A DNA stretch of 64,000 nucleotides from Roseateles violae (GCF_030410485.1 NZ_JAUHHC010000002.1:248001-312000), one strand, 5' to 3'. Positions 17,008-26,381 are shown, counted from the first letter of the stretch. Translations and numbers: made by a program. The notes: generated by a model not told the origin, from the letters alone.

Positions 17008-17931
17008 TCAAGGCGCCGTCTTGCGCCAGCTCGGATCGGGATCGAAGCGCGTCATCGCGCGCGCGAGCGCATCGGTGTCGGGGCCGAGGTCCTTCTCGTA
17101 GACGACGCCCTCGTGATTGATCATGAAGCTCATCACGCCGGTGTCACCGTAGCGCACCGGCCAGGCGACCAGGGCGAAGCCGGCACGCATGCGCCCGCCG
17201 ATGATGTAGTCATAGGCGCCGCCGCGCGCGTTCTTACCCTGGGCGGTGAGGATCTTGTACTGATAGCCCCAGTAGCCCGGACCCTTGGGCGGTTGCTGGG
17301 CCAGCAGCGGTCCCAGCGGGCTGCGGTCGATGTCCAGCGGGCTCGGCCAGTAAAGGCCGTCGCGTGCGCCGTCCGAGCTGACCAGCTTGCGCGCGTACTC
17401 GCGCACGCCCTCGCCGCTGCGGTCCTGGCTTGCATACTCGAGCTGCGCGTCGTAGTAGGCCTGCACCGCCTGGATCGCCGCCAGCTCGTTGCGGCCGATG
17501 CGGGCAGTGCGCAGCCGGTCCTTGCCGGCGACCGGGTCGAAGCGCCATTGCGCGGACTTGTTCTTGACGATGGGAATGGGCAGGGTGAAGCCCGGCTGCT
17601 CGCCGACGGTCAGCAGGGCCGTGCCCTCGCTCTCCTGCTGGATGCCATGCTGCTTGTCCCAGGCGGCCAGAAAGGCCTGGACGTCCTCATGGCTCAGATC
17701 GTCGGTCGGGATGAAGCGCTTCCAGTCCTTGCCCAGCACCGTCTCCAGGCTCTTGGCGTCCTTGTCGCGGATCGCCTTGACCAGGGCCTCGGACGCCGCT
17801 TCGGGCGTCGCATAGCTCTTCTGCGCCAGCGCGGCCAGCGGCGCGGCGATCAATGTGGCCGACAGCAGCAATCGGGCGGCGAGTCCGGCGATCCGGGGGG
17901 CTTGCATCATGTTCTCCATAGCCATCGTCAA
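17008..17931 (-). CDS. DUF2950 family exported protein
   Basis: A 307-residue protein with a signal peptide (about 14-36, LAARLLLSATLIAAPLAALAQ). The mature part matches DUF2950: YATPEAASEALVKAIRDKDAKSL at the start, a central RNELAAIQAVQAYYDAQLEYAS, and late GGAYDYIIGGRMRAGFALVAWP and GVMSFMINHEGVVYEKDLG. The ATG overlaps the stop of the DUF3300 gene by 4 bp, so the two are coupled. DUF2950 and DUF3300 genes are commonly neighbours in Proteobacteria, implying a joint periplasmic or surface role that is not characterised. Confidence 0.88.
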   Translation of the reverse strand: MTMAMENMMQAPRIAGLAARLLLSATLIAAPLAALAQKSYATPEAASEALVKAIRDKDAKSLETVLGKDWKRFIPTDDLSHEDVQAFLAAWDKQHGIQQESEGTALLTVGEQPGFTLPIPIVKNKSAQWRFDPVAGKDRLRTARIGRNELAAIQAVQAYYDAQLEYASQDRSGEGVREYARKLVSSDGARDGLYWPSPLDIDRSPLGPLLAQQPPKGPGYWGYQYKILTAQGKNARGGAYDYIIGGRMRAGFALVAWPVRYGDTGVMSFMINHEGVVYEKDLGPDTDALARAMTRFDPDPSWRKTAP

Positions 17932-19307
17932 CGGCGCCGACCGCCGGCCCGGGCGCCGCCGCCGGCGCCGCGCGAACCCATCGATTGCCGGCTGCTGTTG
18001 CCGCGGTCGAACTGCTGGCGCGACTGGCCCGGATTGCTGGCGCCGCGCAGCGCGTGATCATTGCCGCCCAGCGCCTGCGCGCGCTCGCGCGAGGCGGCGA
18101 TATTGCTGCTGCCGCCGCCGGCTCCGAAGTCACGGCCGCCGGCGCCGCCCAGATCGCGAGCACCGCCACCGCCGAAGTCGCGGCCGCCGGCACCACCGCC
18201 GAAATCGCGGCCGGAGCGATCGACCGCCTGCTGCGCGCGCTGCCGCGCGGCCGGGTCATTGCGCAGTTGCTCGCGCGCCTGCGCCGGATCGATGCCGCGG
18301 CTTTGCAGCACCGACTGCGCCTGCTGGCGGCGCGATTCGGTCACCGGATCGCGGCCGCGGAAGTTGTTGCGCGCCTCGGCATTGCCGCGGCCCTGACCGT
18401 ACTTGTCGCGGCTGGCCTGGTCGCGGTAGGGCACGCCCTTGCGGTTGGCCGCGTTGTGCTGGAACTTGTTGTTGCCGCGGTCGCGCGGCTCGACGCGGTT
18501 GATGTTGTTGAAGCGATCGACGTCGATATTGATGTCGCCGCCGCCCCAGTTGCAATTGCCCCAGAGGATGGAGCCGATCGCCACGCCCCAGAACACGCCG
18601 GCCGCAAAGGCGCCGGGGTAGTAGCCGGGATAGTAGTAGGAATAGGGCGGCCAGTAGTAGGGCGGGTAGTAGGGATAGGGCCAGGGCCCGTAGACCACAT
18701 TGGGGTCATAGGCCGGCACATAGACGACATCGGTCTTGGCCGGCTCGATGATGATGACCTGCTGGTTGTTGGCCTCGGTCTTGGTCGACACGAGCTGCTG
18801 CTCGTTGGACTTCAGGTTGCCCTGCGCCTGCGCCTTCGCGCGCAGCCGCTGCACGGCGTCCAGCATTTCCTTGGAGGAGGCGAGGAAGGCGTCGCCGAGG
18901 TTCTGCACCCAGTCCGGCTTGTCGCCCATCGCCTGCAGCACCTGCGGAAAGGCGGCCAGCGCCTTCACCGCCGGATCCCAGGCCTGGTCCTGCACCTTCT
19001 GCACCGCGGCGTTGCCCTTTTCGTCCTTGTTCGCCTTCGACCACTTGGCCGCCTCGGCGACGTCGGCCGGGTAGGTGGCCGCCATCAGCACCTGCGACAG
19101 CAGCGAATCGGGATAGAGGGCGATCGGCGCGACCAGCTGTTCGTACTGCTCGGCGCTGAAGCTGGCGGTCGAGGCGGTGCTGGAGGCCGGGGCCGGCGAC
19201 GGGGCCGCGCTCTGCGCCATCGCCGGCCGGCTCTGCGCGATGACCACGGCCGGCAGCAGGGCCAGCGTACACATGCGAAGCAGCCGTTGCGATGCGAGGG
19301 CTTTCAT
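17928..19307 (-). CDS. DUF3300 family exported protein with low-complexity RG/GGG tail
   Basis: A 459-residue protein from the ATG at 19307, with a signal peptide ending RPAMAQ. The DUF3300 domain (about 40-290) starts with SAEQYEQLVAPIALYPDSLLSQVLMAATYP, given here as two parts: SAEQYEQLVAPIALYPD and SLLSQVLMAATYP. It includes VVYVPAYDPNVVYGPWPYP, a Tyr/Pro-rich stretch and a hydrophobic glycine-rich segment. The C-terminal 170 residues are disordered, rich in R, N and Q, with repeated RDFGGG-like units (about 395-435), and end GGRRR. Coupled by ATGA to the DUF2950 gene. The tail suggests binding to nucleic acid or wall polymer, which is speculation. Confidence 0.88.
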   Translation of the reverse strand: MKALASQRLLRMCTLALLPAVVIAQSRPAMAQSAAPSPAPASSTASTASFSAEQYEQLVAPIALYPDSLLSQVLMAATYPADVAEAAKWSKANKDEKGNAAVQKVQDQAWDPAVKALAAFPQVLQAMGDKPDWVQNLGDAFLASSKEMLDAVQRLRAKAQAQGNLKSNEQQLVSTKTEANNQQVIIIEPAKTDVVYVPAYDPNVVYGPWPYPYYPPYYWPPYSYYYPGYYPGAFAAGVFWGVAIGSILWGNCNWGGGDINIDVDRFNNINRVEPRDRGNNKFQHNAANRKGVPYRDQASRDKYGQGRGNAEARNNFRGRDPVTESRRQQAQSVLQSRGIDPAQAREQLRNDPAARQRAQQAVDRSGRDFGGGAGGRDFGGGGARDLGGAGGRDFGAGGGSSNIAASRERAQALGGNDHALRGASNPGQSRQQFDRGNSSRQSMGSRGAGGGARAGGRRR

Positions 19308-19423
19308 GCTGCGGACCTTACTACGGAGGCGACCGGTCGGGCAAGGGTCCGGTGTTGCCTTTACGTTTCGGCCGGCGGGGCGGCGCATGACCTGACCCTG
19401 CCGCCGGCGCGCGGCGGCCGCGC

Positions 19424-19440
19424 TACAGTCGGCAGGCATG
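19424..19440 (+). promoter_or_regulatory. candidate leaderless/short-leader promoter of the TPP-enzyme gene
   Basis: TACAGT lies eight bases before the ATG at 19438, with no Shine-Dalgarno. The spacing is two bases longer than the other leaderless candidates here, so a very short leader is also possible. Confidence 0.35.
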
Positions 19441-21165
19441 AACAGCGGCAAGCCCCCCCCCGAAGCCGGCGCGCGTCTCGCCGGCCATGCACTCGTCGAG
19501 GCGCTGATCGCGCAGGGCATCGACACCGTCTTCGGCGTGCCCGGCGAAAGCTATCTGGCCGTGCTGGACGGCTTCCACGAGCACCGCGACCGCATCCGCT
19601 TCATCGCCTGCCGGCAGGAGGGCGGGGCGGCCTTCATGGCCGAGGCGCAAGGCAAGCTGACGGGGCGCCCCGGCATCTGCTTCGTCACCCGCGGGCCCGG
19701 CGCGACCAATGCGTCCATCGGCCTGCACACGGCCTTCCAGGATTCGACGCCGATGGTTCTGTTCATCGGTCAGGTCGCCAGCGGGCAGCGCGACCGCGAG
19801 GCCTTCCAGGAACTCGACTACCGGCAGATGTTCGGCCCCGGCACGCTGGGTTTTGCCAAATGGGTCGGCGAGGTGCAGGACGCCGATCGCCTGCCCGAGT
19901 ACATCGCGCGCGCCTTCCATACCGCGCTGCAGGGCCGGCCCGGCCCGGTGGTGCTGGTGCTGCCCGAGGACATGCTGACGCGGCAAAGCGCCGCGCCGGT
20001 GCTGCCGCGCGTGGTGGCCGCCGAGGCCTGGCCGACGCCGCAGGCGCTGGCGGAGCTGCGCGAGCGCCTGCTGGCGGCCCGGCGGCCGCTGCTGATTGCC
20101 GGCGGCGGCGGCTGGAGCGCCGATGCCTGCGCGGCGCTGCAGCGCTTCGCCGAGGCCTGGAGCCTGCCGGTCGGCTGCGCCTTCCGCTTCCAGGACCTGT
20201 TCGACAACCGCCATCCGCTCTATGCCGGCGATGTCGGCATCGGCATCAATCCGAAGCTGGCGCAGCGGGTCAAGGACGCCGACCTGATCGTCGCGCTCGG
20301 CGCGCGCCTGGGCGAGATGACGACCGGCGGCTATACCTTGCTGCAGGCACCGCGGCCGGCGCAGCAGCTGGTGCACATCCATGCCGGGGCCGAGGAGCTG
20401 GGCCGCGTCTATGCGGCCGATCTGCTGATCAACGCCAGCATGGGCTGCGCCGCGCCGGCGCTGGCGACGCTGGCGCCGCCGGCCGCCTGCGCCTGGGCCG
20501 ACTGGAGCGCGCAGGCCCAGGCCGACTACCAGGCCAATCTGCTGCCCCAGCCGGTCGCGCCGCTGGACATGGCCGAGGTCGTCCAGACCCTGGGCCGGCT
20601 GCTGCCGGAGGGCACGATCTACACCAACGGCGCCGGCAACTACAGCGGCTGGCTGCACCGCTTCCACCGCTACACGGCGCTGCACCAGCATGGCCGCACG
20701 CAGCTGGCGCCGACCTCGGGCGCGATGGGCTATGGCGTGCCGGCGGCCGTGGCGGCGGCCCTTCTTCAGAAGGAGCGCTGGGTTGTCAACATCGCCGGCG
20801 ACGGCGATTTCCTGATGAGCGGCCAGGAGCTGGCCACCGCCACCGGCTATGGCGCGAAGAAGCTGATCGCCATCGTCGTCGACAACGGGACCTACGGCAC
20901 CATACGCATGCACCAGGAGCGCGAATACCCGGGCCGCGTCTCGGGCAGCGATCTGTTCAATCCGGACTTCGTCTTGCTGGCCCAGGCGCATCGCTGGGCC
21001 GCCGAGCGGGTCGAGCGCAGCGAGGACTTCGAGCCGGCGCTGCGGCGCGCGCTGGCGGCCGAGGGACCCAGCCTGCTGCATCTGCGCCTGTCGGCCGATG
21101 TCTCGACCAGCCGCGCGACGCTGACGCAGATCCGCGCGGCCGCGCGCCAGCGTCTGGGACAATAG
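19438..21165 (+). CDS. thiamine-pyrophosphate-dependent enzyme, acetolactate-synthase-like
   Basis: Cytoplasmic enzyme of 575 residues with the three-domain POX/AHAS fold: N-terminal Pyr domain with catalytic glutamate E61 (CRQEGGAAFMAEA) and GPGATN, a central domain with ARLGEM, and a C-terminal PP domain with GDGDF near 454 and DNGTYGTI, the Mg-TPP motif. No AHAS small subunit gene is adjacent, so valine/isoleucine synthesis is not implied; related uses include decarboxylation of other 2-oxo acids. The next gene, an S4 protein, begins four bases after its stop. Confidence 0.85.
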   Translation: MNSGKPPPEAGARLAGHALVEALIAQGIDTVFGVPGESYLAVLDGFHEHRDRIRFIACRQEGGAAFMAEAQGKLTGRPGICFVTRGPGATNASIGLHTAFQDSTPMVLFIGQVASGQRDREAFQELDYRQMFGPGTLGFAKWVGEVQDADRLPEYIARAFHTALQGRPGPVVLVLPEDMLTRQSAAPVLPRVVAAEAWPTPQALAELRERLLAARRPLLIAGGGGWSADACAALQRFAEAWSLPVGCAFRFQDLFDNRHPLYAGDVGIGINPKLAQRVKDADLIVALGARLGEMTTGGYTLLQAPRPAQQLVHIHAGAEELGRVYAADLLINASMGCAAPALATLAPPAACAWADWSAQAQADYQANLLPQPVAPLDMAEVVQTLGRLLPEGTIYTNGAGNYSGWLHRFHRYTALHQHGRTQLAPTSGAMGYGVPAAVAAALLQKERWVVNIAGDGDFLMSGQELATATGYGAKKLIAIVVDNGTYGTIRMHQEREYPGRVSGSDLFNPDFVLLAQAHRWAAERVERSEDFEPALRRALAAEGPSLLHLRLSADVSTSRATLTQIRAAARQRLGQ

Positions 21166-21169
21166 GCCC

Positions 21170-21391
21170 ATGCAAACCATCGACTTCGAACTGCGCGGCG
21201 AGTACATCGAGCTGGACAAGCTGCTGAAGGCCACCGGCCTGGCCGAGAGCGGCGGCCGCGCGCGCGTGATGATCAGCGAGGGTCTGGTCCGGGTCGACGG
21301 TCAGCCGGAGTCGCGCAAGACGGCCAAGATCCGCGCCGGCCAGCAGGTCGGCCTGGACGGCGTGCGGATCGCCGTGCGGGCGGGCGCCTAG
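21170..21391 (+). CDS. S4-domain RNA-binding protein (YbcJ/RlbA-like)
   Basis: A 73-residue protein made almost entirely of an S4 RNA-binding domain: FELRGEYIELDKLLKATGLAESGGRARVMI is the alpha-L core, here cited as IELDKLLKATGLAESGGRA, followed by GLVRVDGQPESRKTAKI. Members of the YbcJ group associate with the ribosome or RNA. It follows the TPP-enzyme gene by four bases and overlaps the convergent GGDEF-EAL gene stop. A GACAAT lies six bases before its ATG but overlaps the previous stop codon. Confidence 0.88.
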   Translation: MQTIDFELRGEYIELDKLLKATGLAESGGRARVMISEGLVRVDGQPESRKTAKIRAGQQVGLDGVRIAVRAGA

Positions 21392-23562
21392 GCTCGCGAG
21401 CGCTGGCGCAGCCAGCCCTCGAACTCGGCCGCCGTCTGCGGCCGCGCATACAGATAGCCCTGGGCGGTCTCGCAGCCGGCCGCGCGCAGCGCCTGCTGCT
21501 GGCCCTCGGCCTCGACGCCCTCGGCGACGACCGACAGGCCCAGCGCGCGACCGATGCCGATGACGGCGCTGGCCAGCGCGCGGTCGTCGGCGTCGCGCTC
21601 CAGATCGCGCACAAAGCTCTTGTCCAGCTTCAGCTCGCGCACCGGCAGGCGCTTCAGATAGGACAGGCTCGAATAGCCGGTACCGAAGTCGTCGACCGAC
21701 AGGCGCACGCCCATCGCGTCGAGCGCGCGCAGCTGCTGGCGCGCCTGCTCGTTGTCGTCCAGCATCAGCCGCTCGGTGACCTCCAGGGTCAGGTGGCGCG
21801 GCTCCAGCCGGTGCCGCACCAGCAGCTGGCCGACATGGGCGGCCACATCGTCCTGGTAGAAACGCAGCGCCGAGACATTGACGGCGATATTGGGCACCGG
21901 CAGCGCGCGCGCCAGCCAGTTGCTCAGCTGGGCGCAGGCGGCCTCGAGCACCCAGGCGTCCAGCGCATTGACCAGGCCGCATTCCTCGGCCACCGGGATG
22001 AAGGTGTCGGGGCTCAGCGCGCCGAGCTCGGCATCGGTCCAGCGCAGCAGCGCCTCCACGCCGACCAGCGCGCCGTCGGCCAGGCTCAGCTTGGGCTGGA
22101 AGTGCAGGCTGAGCTCGCCGGCCGAGAGCGCGCGGCGCAGCGCGCTCTCGATGCGCAGGCGCTCATCGAGCGCGCGGTTCATCGCCTGCAGGAAGTAGCG
22201 GCTGCAGTTGCGGCCCGAGCGCTTGGCCTCGTACATCGCGATGTCGGCGTTCTTCAGCAGCGACTCGAGCTCCTGGCCGTCGGCCGGGAAGGTGGCGATG
22301 CCGATGCTGGCCGACAGCTTCAGCTCGACCCCCTGCACGCGCAGCGGCTCATGCAGGGCCGCATGCAGCTTGTCGGCCACATGCATCGCGTCGACCGCGC
22401 TGCAGCCCGGCAGCACGGCGGCGAACTCGTCGCCGCCGACGCGGGCCAGGGTGTCGGTGTCGCGCACCTGGGCCAGCAGGCGCTGCGACAGCTCCTTCAG
22501 CACCTGGTCGCCGCTGGCATGGCCCAGCGAGTCGTTGATGGTCTTGAAGCGGTCGAAGTCCAGCAGCAGCAGGGCGCCCGGCGTGTCCTTGCGCAGCGCC
22601 AGCTGCAGCGCCTGCTGGGCGCGGTCGGCGAACAGGCTGCGGTTGGGCAGGCCGGTGATGCCGTCGTAATAGGCCAGGCGCTCGATCTGGCGCTGGTGCT
22701 CCTCGTGGCGCAGCGCCACCTGGCACAGCTGCACGCAGGCCTCGACCATGCGGCGGTGGAAGGGCGCCACCGGCCGCGGCTCGCGGTAGTAGAGCGCGAA
22801 GGTCGCGCCGACCTGATCGGCCGCGGTGAAGATCGGGTTCGACCAGCAGGCCGCCAGCTCATAGCTCTGGGCCAGCTCGCGGTAGTCGTCCCACAGCGGG
22901 TCGCGGCCGATATCGCTGACCTCGACCGGCGCGCGCCGCCAGGCGGCGGTGCCGCAGGAGCCCGCCCTCGGGCCGATCGGCGCGCCCTTGATCGCGGCGC
23001 TGAAGCTGGCCGGCAGGCTGGGCGCGGCCAGCGGCTGCACCTGGCCGCTCTCGTCGACGGCCAGCACCGTGCAGATCACGTCCGGCGCCAGCGCCTCGAC
23101 GCGCCGGCACAGCAGGTCCATCACCACCTGCAGCGGCCGGCCCAGCGCGACCGCCTCCAGCACCTCGCGCTGCAGGCCGGCCACCGCGTCCTGCTCGCTG
23201 CGCTCGTCCAGCGGCGCCAGCAGCAGGGCCGTGATCGCGCCGGCCGGCGGCGCCAGCAGCGGCCGCAGCGGCCGCGCCAGCAGCGGCATCGGCGGTTGGC
23301 TGTAGGGCTGGCGCAGCGCCAGCCGCACGCTGCGGCCGGCTTCCTGCTCGGCCTGCAGCTGCTCGCGCCACAGCAAGGGGCTCAGGCCTTCGAAGAAATG
23401 CTGCAGATCGGGAGTGGCGACGCCGTCGGCGGCGGCGCCGGCCCAGCGCATGAAGTTGCGGCTGGCATGGCGGACATGGCCGGCCTCGTCGACCCAGATC
23501 AGGCCGAGATCGGCGCTGTCCAGCGCATCGCAGAGAAGCTGTGCATCGGGCGTGGCGGGCAT
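21388..23562 (-). CDS. PAS-GAF-GGDEF-EAL protein (cyclic-di-GMP signalling)
   Basis: A 724-residue soluble protein from the ATG at 23562. PAS (about 1-110; SADLGLIWVDEAGHVRHASR), GAF (about 140-290; contains the CGTAAWRR motif with its cysteine), GGDEF with intact VGGDEFAAV near residue 377, and EAL with GVEALLRW near 498, NVSALRF and later DDFGTGYSSL and KLDKSFV. Both catalytic signatures look intact, so both synthesis and hydrolysis of cyclic-di-GMP are possible. An in-frame extension upstream to 24192 is a GC-rich artefact. Divergent from the pectate lyase gene, 470 bp apart. Confidence 0.9.
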   Translation of the reverse strand: MPATPDAQLLCDALDSADLGLIWVDEAGHVRHASRNFMRWAGAAADGVATPDLQHFFEGLSPLLWREQLQAEQEAGRSVRLALRQPYSQPPMPLLARPLRPLLAPPAGAITALLLAPLDERSEQDAVAGLQREVLEAVALGRPLQVVMDLLCRRVEALAPDVICTVLAVDESGQVQPLAAPSLPASFSAAIKGAPIGPRAGSCGTAAWRRAPVEVSDIGRDPLWDDYRELAQSYELAACWSNPIFTAADQVGATFALYYREPRPVAPFHRRMVEACVQLCQVALRHEEHQRQIERLAYYDGITGLPNRSLFADRAQQALQLALRKDTPGALLLLDFDRFKTINDSLGHASGDQVLKELSQRLLAQVRDTDTLARVGGDEFAAVLPGCSAVDAMHVADKLHAALHEPLRVQGVELKLSASIGIATFPADGQELESLLKNADIAMYEAKRSGRNCSRYFLQAMNRALDERLRIESALRRALSAGELSLHFQPKLSLADGALVGVEALLRWTDAELGALSPDTFIPVAEECGLVNALDAWVLEAACAQLSNWLARALPVPNIAVNVSALRFYQDDVAAHVGQLLVRHRLEPRHLTLEVTERLMLDDNEQARQQLRALDAMGVRLSVDDFGTGYSSLSYLKRLPVRELKLDKSFVRDLERDADDRALASAVIGIGRALGLSVVAEGVEAEGQQQALRAAGCETAQGYLYARPQTAAEFEGWLRQRSRA

Positions 23563-24032
23563 GGCGGGCGGGGCGCGGTGACGAGGTCTGCATTCTGCGC
23601 GCGCCATCCCCCCGAGGCGAGGGGGTGTCGGCGAATGATTCAGGGATTGCCTGCATGGACGCCATCGCTGAAAAATAAAACACTGTTCCAATTCAAGAGC
23701 TGTCCGGTCGGCCCGCCTGTGCGGGCCCGGCCAGACCGTCGGCCCGCCCCGAACCTCCGCGTCGGCCGGCCGACCGGTCGACAGAGGTGCCGTCGCGCTG
23801 CAGCGCCGGCGCCCGCTTCTTGAGCCGAAGCGGCCGCCCGCAGTCTCCCGCGGCCGCACGCGCCGTCGACGCCTGCCGCTTCGTCCGCGCCTCTCTCCCC
23901 GTCGGCCTGCCGCCGATGTTTGCCGACCGGCTGACCACAGCCGGGCCGCCGGTGTGGGCGGCGCCGTGTCATGTGCAGAACCAGGGGCGCCCCGCGTGGC
24001 TCGCGGGCGTGCTTCGCAAGGAGACAAAACCG
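23563..24032. other. 470-bp gene-free divergent region
   Basis: Lies between the GGDEF-EAL gene and the pectate lyase gene. Near 23640-23695 it holds an AT-richer patch, unusual for this window, with a KdgR-like dyad. From about 23700 to 24015 it is very GC-rich with several potential stems (for example around 23770-23790), ending in AGGAGA before the lyase ATG. I see no convincing gene; it may be a long 5' leader. Confidence 0.5.
23673..23693. promoter_or_regulatory. candidate KdgR-like operator
   Basis: The 21 bases contain AAAACA and TGTTCC around a one-base centre. They agree at 17 of 21 positions with the KdgR box as I recall it (GAAACA-T-TGTTTC core with A/T-rich flanks). KdgR represses pectinolysis genes in enterobacteria and its relatives occur elsewhere. 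The site lies 340 bp upstream of a pectate lyase gene. Binding is inferred; the consensus is from memory. Confidence 0.35.
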
Positions 24033-26381
24033 ATGAGAGTGATTGCGCTGAAACACAGGCGGACGCTGCTGGCGTCCTCGATCTCGCTGGGCCTGCTGGC
24101 CTGCGGCGGCGGCGAACCGGCCCAGCCGACCCTGTCCGGCACGCAGGACGCCGATGCGACGGCCGCCCGGCCGCTGGCAGCGGACGGGACAAGCAGCGCC
24201 GAAGGCGCCGCCGCCAAGGCCCTGGCCACGCGCGAGCCGCGACCGATCACGCCGGCGCCGGCGCCGGTGATCGACGCTGTCAGCACCACCGACATCACGG
24301 CGCCGCTGCTCCTGGACATGGGCGAGCGCAACTACTCGGCGCCTGTGCTGGTCGGCGGCCTGCATTCGCCGAGCAACTACCGCGCCGCGCCGCGCCTGCC
24401 GGGCTGGCAGTTCGCCACCAGCGATCCGACCAATGGCGTGCTCACCTTCGAACGCGAGACCGCGCCCGACATCGGCTGGCACAACTGGTCGCGCAAGGGC
24501 CGGCTGCTGGTCACCGGCGGCTCGGCCGCGGCGGCCAACCGCGTCTACACGGTGTTCAACAAGGAACAGCTGCTGGCCGCGATCCGCGAGGCCAGGAACG
24601 AGCCCAAGATCATCCGCATCGTCGGCCATATCGACTTCCGCTGGAGCCAGGGCAACACGGTGTTCCAGGAGTACACCAGCTACCTGGACCAGAAGAACGG
24701 CGGCTCGCTGGCCATCCCCTCGAACACCACCCTGGTCGGCATCAACGACGCCAACGGCCGGCCCGCGCGCCTGACCGGCACGCAGATCCTGATCGGCAAG
24801 GAGGCCGCGCTGACGCCCGCCGGCGACCCGGAGGCCGATTTCAAGAAATGGGTGGCCGAGGGCAAGGACCCGGAGCTCTACCCGACCTGGACCCGCAACA
24901 TCATCATCCGCAATCTGGCGATCGACACGCCCTGGGACGTCAACCCGGAGGACAGCGACAACGCCTATGCGGACGGCCTGGCGATCACGCGCGGCCAGTA
25001 CATCTGGATCGACCATGTGTCCATCACCGATGGCGACACGCCCGACTCGCTGGCCAGCGACACCCGCCACGACGGCGCGCTGGACATCGTGCGCGGCTCC
25101 GACTACGTGACCGTCTCGAACAGCTATTTCTCCAAGCATCACAAGCTGACCCTGGTCGGCAACGGCGACTCGGGCCGCGCCTGGAGCGATGCCGGCCGCC
25201 TGCACGTGACCATGACCGGCAACTGGTGGGACAGCATCGGCAGCCGCATGCCGCTGGTGCGCTTCGGCCAGCTGCACCACTACAACAACCTGGTCACCGG
25301 CAGCACGACCACCAGCGATGCCGACCTGAAGTTCATGTCGGGCCTGGACGTGCGCTACAAGTCCGACGTGATCTCGGAGAGCAATTTCTACGAGTTCACC
25401 GGCCTCAAGCCCAAGGAGGTCTGCGGCAAGCTGGCCGGCGGCAAGGACGCCGTCAGCTTCCGCAGCTCGGGCCACCGCTTCATCAGCGACAAGGACGATC
25501 TGGGCAAGCCGATGACGGCCGTCATCGACGTGCAGTTGCAGGGCTGCGAGGGCCTGCCGGTGGCGCAGATGTGGGTGCCGCCCTATGCCTACACGCTGCG
25601 CCCGACCGACAGCCTGCGCACCGCCGTGCGCGCCAGCGCCGGCGCCGGCCGCCTGGGCCTGTTTGCCGTCAGCGGCCCGACGCCGCCGCCGCTGCCCAGC
25701 GCGCCGGCGCCCTCGCCGGCACCAAGTCCCACGCCCACCCCACCCCCGCCGCCACCGCCGCCGGCCCCGCCCCCGGGCCCGGCGCCCGATCCGGGCACCG
25801 GCTGCACCGTGCAGCTGCCCTGCGGCAGCGGCGGCGGCGAGCAGGCGATGAACCCGGCGCTCGCCGTCGCCGTGCCGGCCGCCGGCTATGCCGCCGACAC
25901 CGGCCGCTACAGCGTCAGCGGCGCCGGCGCCATCGACACCGGCAACCCCTACAACTTCAACTTCAAGTACACGACGCTCAGCGGCGACTTCACGTTCACC
26001 GCCCGCATCCTGGTTCAGGGCGGCAGCGGCTCCTCCGGGCGTGCCGGCATCGTCGCCAGCGAGGGGCTGAGCGGCACGCCGCTGTACGCCTGGACCGCGC
26101 GTTATGCCGGCAGCGGCGACATCCGCGCGGCGGTCAACGGCAACAACAAGTCCAGCGTGGCCGGCTTCAGCACCTCGACCCTGCCGGTGTGGGTGCGCAT
26201 CCAGCGGCGCGGCAATGCGATCTATTCGGCCGCCTCGACCGACGGCATCAGCTGGTCCGAGCGCAGCAGCACCAACGTCACGGCGGCGACGCTGTACGTC
26301 GGCCTGGCCGTGTCCTCGGGCAGCAACACCGCGCTGGCGACGGCGGACTTCGACCAACTGAGCATCGTCGGCGGGCAATGA
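24033..26381 (+). CDS. pectate lyase (PL1-type) lipoprotein with Pro-rich linker and C-terminal beta domain
   Basis: Cleaves polygalacturonate by beta-elimination outside the cytoplasm. The protein has 782 residues. The ATG at 24033 follows AAGGAG; the signal ends in lipobox LLAC with C24. A parallel beta-helix covers about 155-545 with family-1 marks: TTLVGI, ADGLAITRGQYIWIDHVS (about 313-330), DGALDIVRGSDYVTVSNSYF, HHKLTLVG (about 369), and RMPLVRFGQLHHYNN. A linker of almost pure proline, alanine and serine (about 549-590) leads to a 180-residue beta-rich domain like DUF1349/lectin folds (GDFTFTARILVQGGSG, ATADFDQLSI). Likely surface-anchored. Followed by two PEP-CTERM genes. Confidence 0.9.
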   Translation: MRVIALKHRRTLLASSISLGLLACGGGEPAQPTLSGTQDADATAARPLAADGTSSAEGAAAKALATREPRPITPAPAPVIDAVSTTDITAPLLLDMGERNYSAPVLVGGLHSPSNYRAAPRLPGWQFATSDPTNGVLTFERETAPDIGWHNWSRKGRLLVTGGSAAAANRVYTVFNKEQLLAAIREARNEPKIIRIVGHIDFRWSQGNTVFQEYTSYLDQKNGGSLAIPSNTTLVGINDANGRPARLTGTQILIGKEAALTPAGDPEADFKKWVAEGKDPELYPTWTRNIIIRNLAIDTPWDVNPEDSDNAYADGLAITRGQYIWIDHVSITDGDTPDSLASDTRHDGALDIVRGSDYVTVSNSYFSKHHKLTLVGNGDSGRAWSDAGRLHVTMTGNWWDSIGSRMPLVRFGQLHHYNNLVTGSTTTSDADLKFMSGLDVRYKSDVISESNFYEFTGLKPKEVCGKLAGGKDAVSFRSSGHRFISDKDDLGKPMTAVIDVQLQGCEGLPVAQMWVPPYAYTLRPTDSLRTAVRASAGAGRLGLFAVSGPTPPPLPSAPAPSPAPSPTPTPPPPPPPPAPPPGPAPDPGTGCTVQLPCGSGGGEQAMNPALAVAVPAAGYAADTGRYSVSGAGAIDTGNPYNFNFKYTTLSGDFTFTARILVQGGSGSSGRAGIVASEGLSGTPLYAWTARYAGSGDIRAAVNGNNKSSVAGFSTSTLPVWVRIQRRGNAIYSAASTDGISWSERSSTNVTAATLYVGLAVSSGSNTALATADFDQLSIVGGQ

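Noticed and set aside
21158-21172. GACAAT six bases before the S4 gene as another leaderless promoter
   Set aside because: The box is partly the last codon and stop of the preceding gene, so it could be chance; left out of the promoter list.
23563-24192. N-terminal extension of the GGDEF-EAL protein
   Set aside because: Arg/Pro-rich, runs antisense across the start of the pectate lyase gene, and the PAS domain begins right after the ATG at 23562.
25680-25800. C-rich tract in the lyase linker as a regulatory repeat
   Set aside because: It is explained by the proline codons of the linker and shows no periodic unit.
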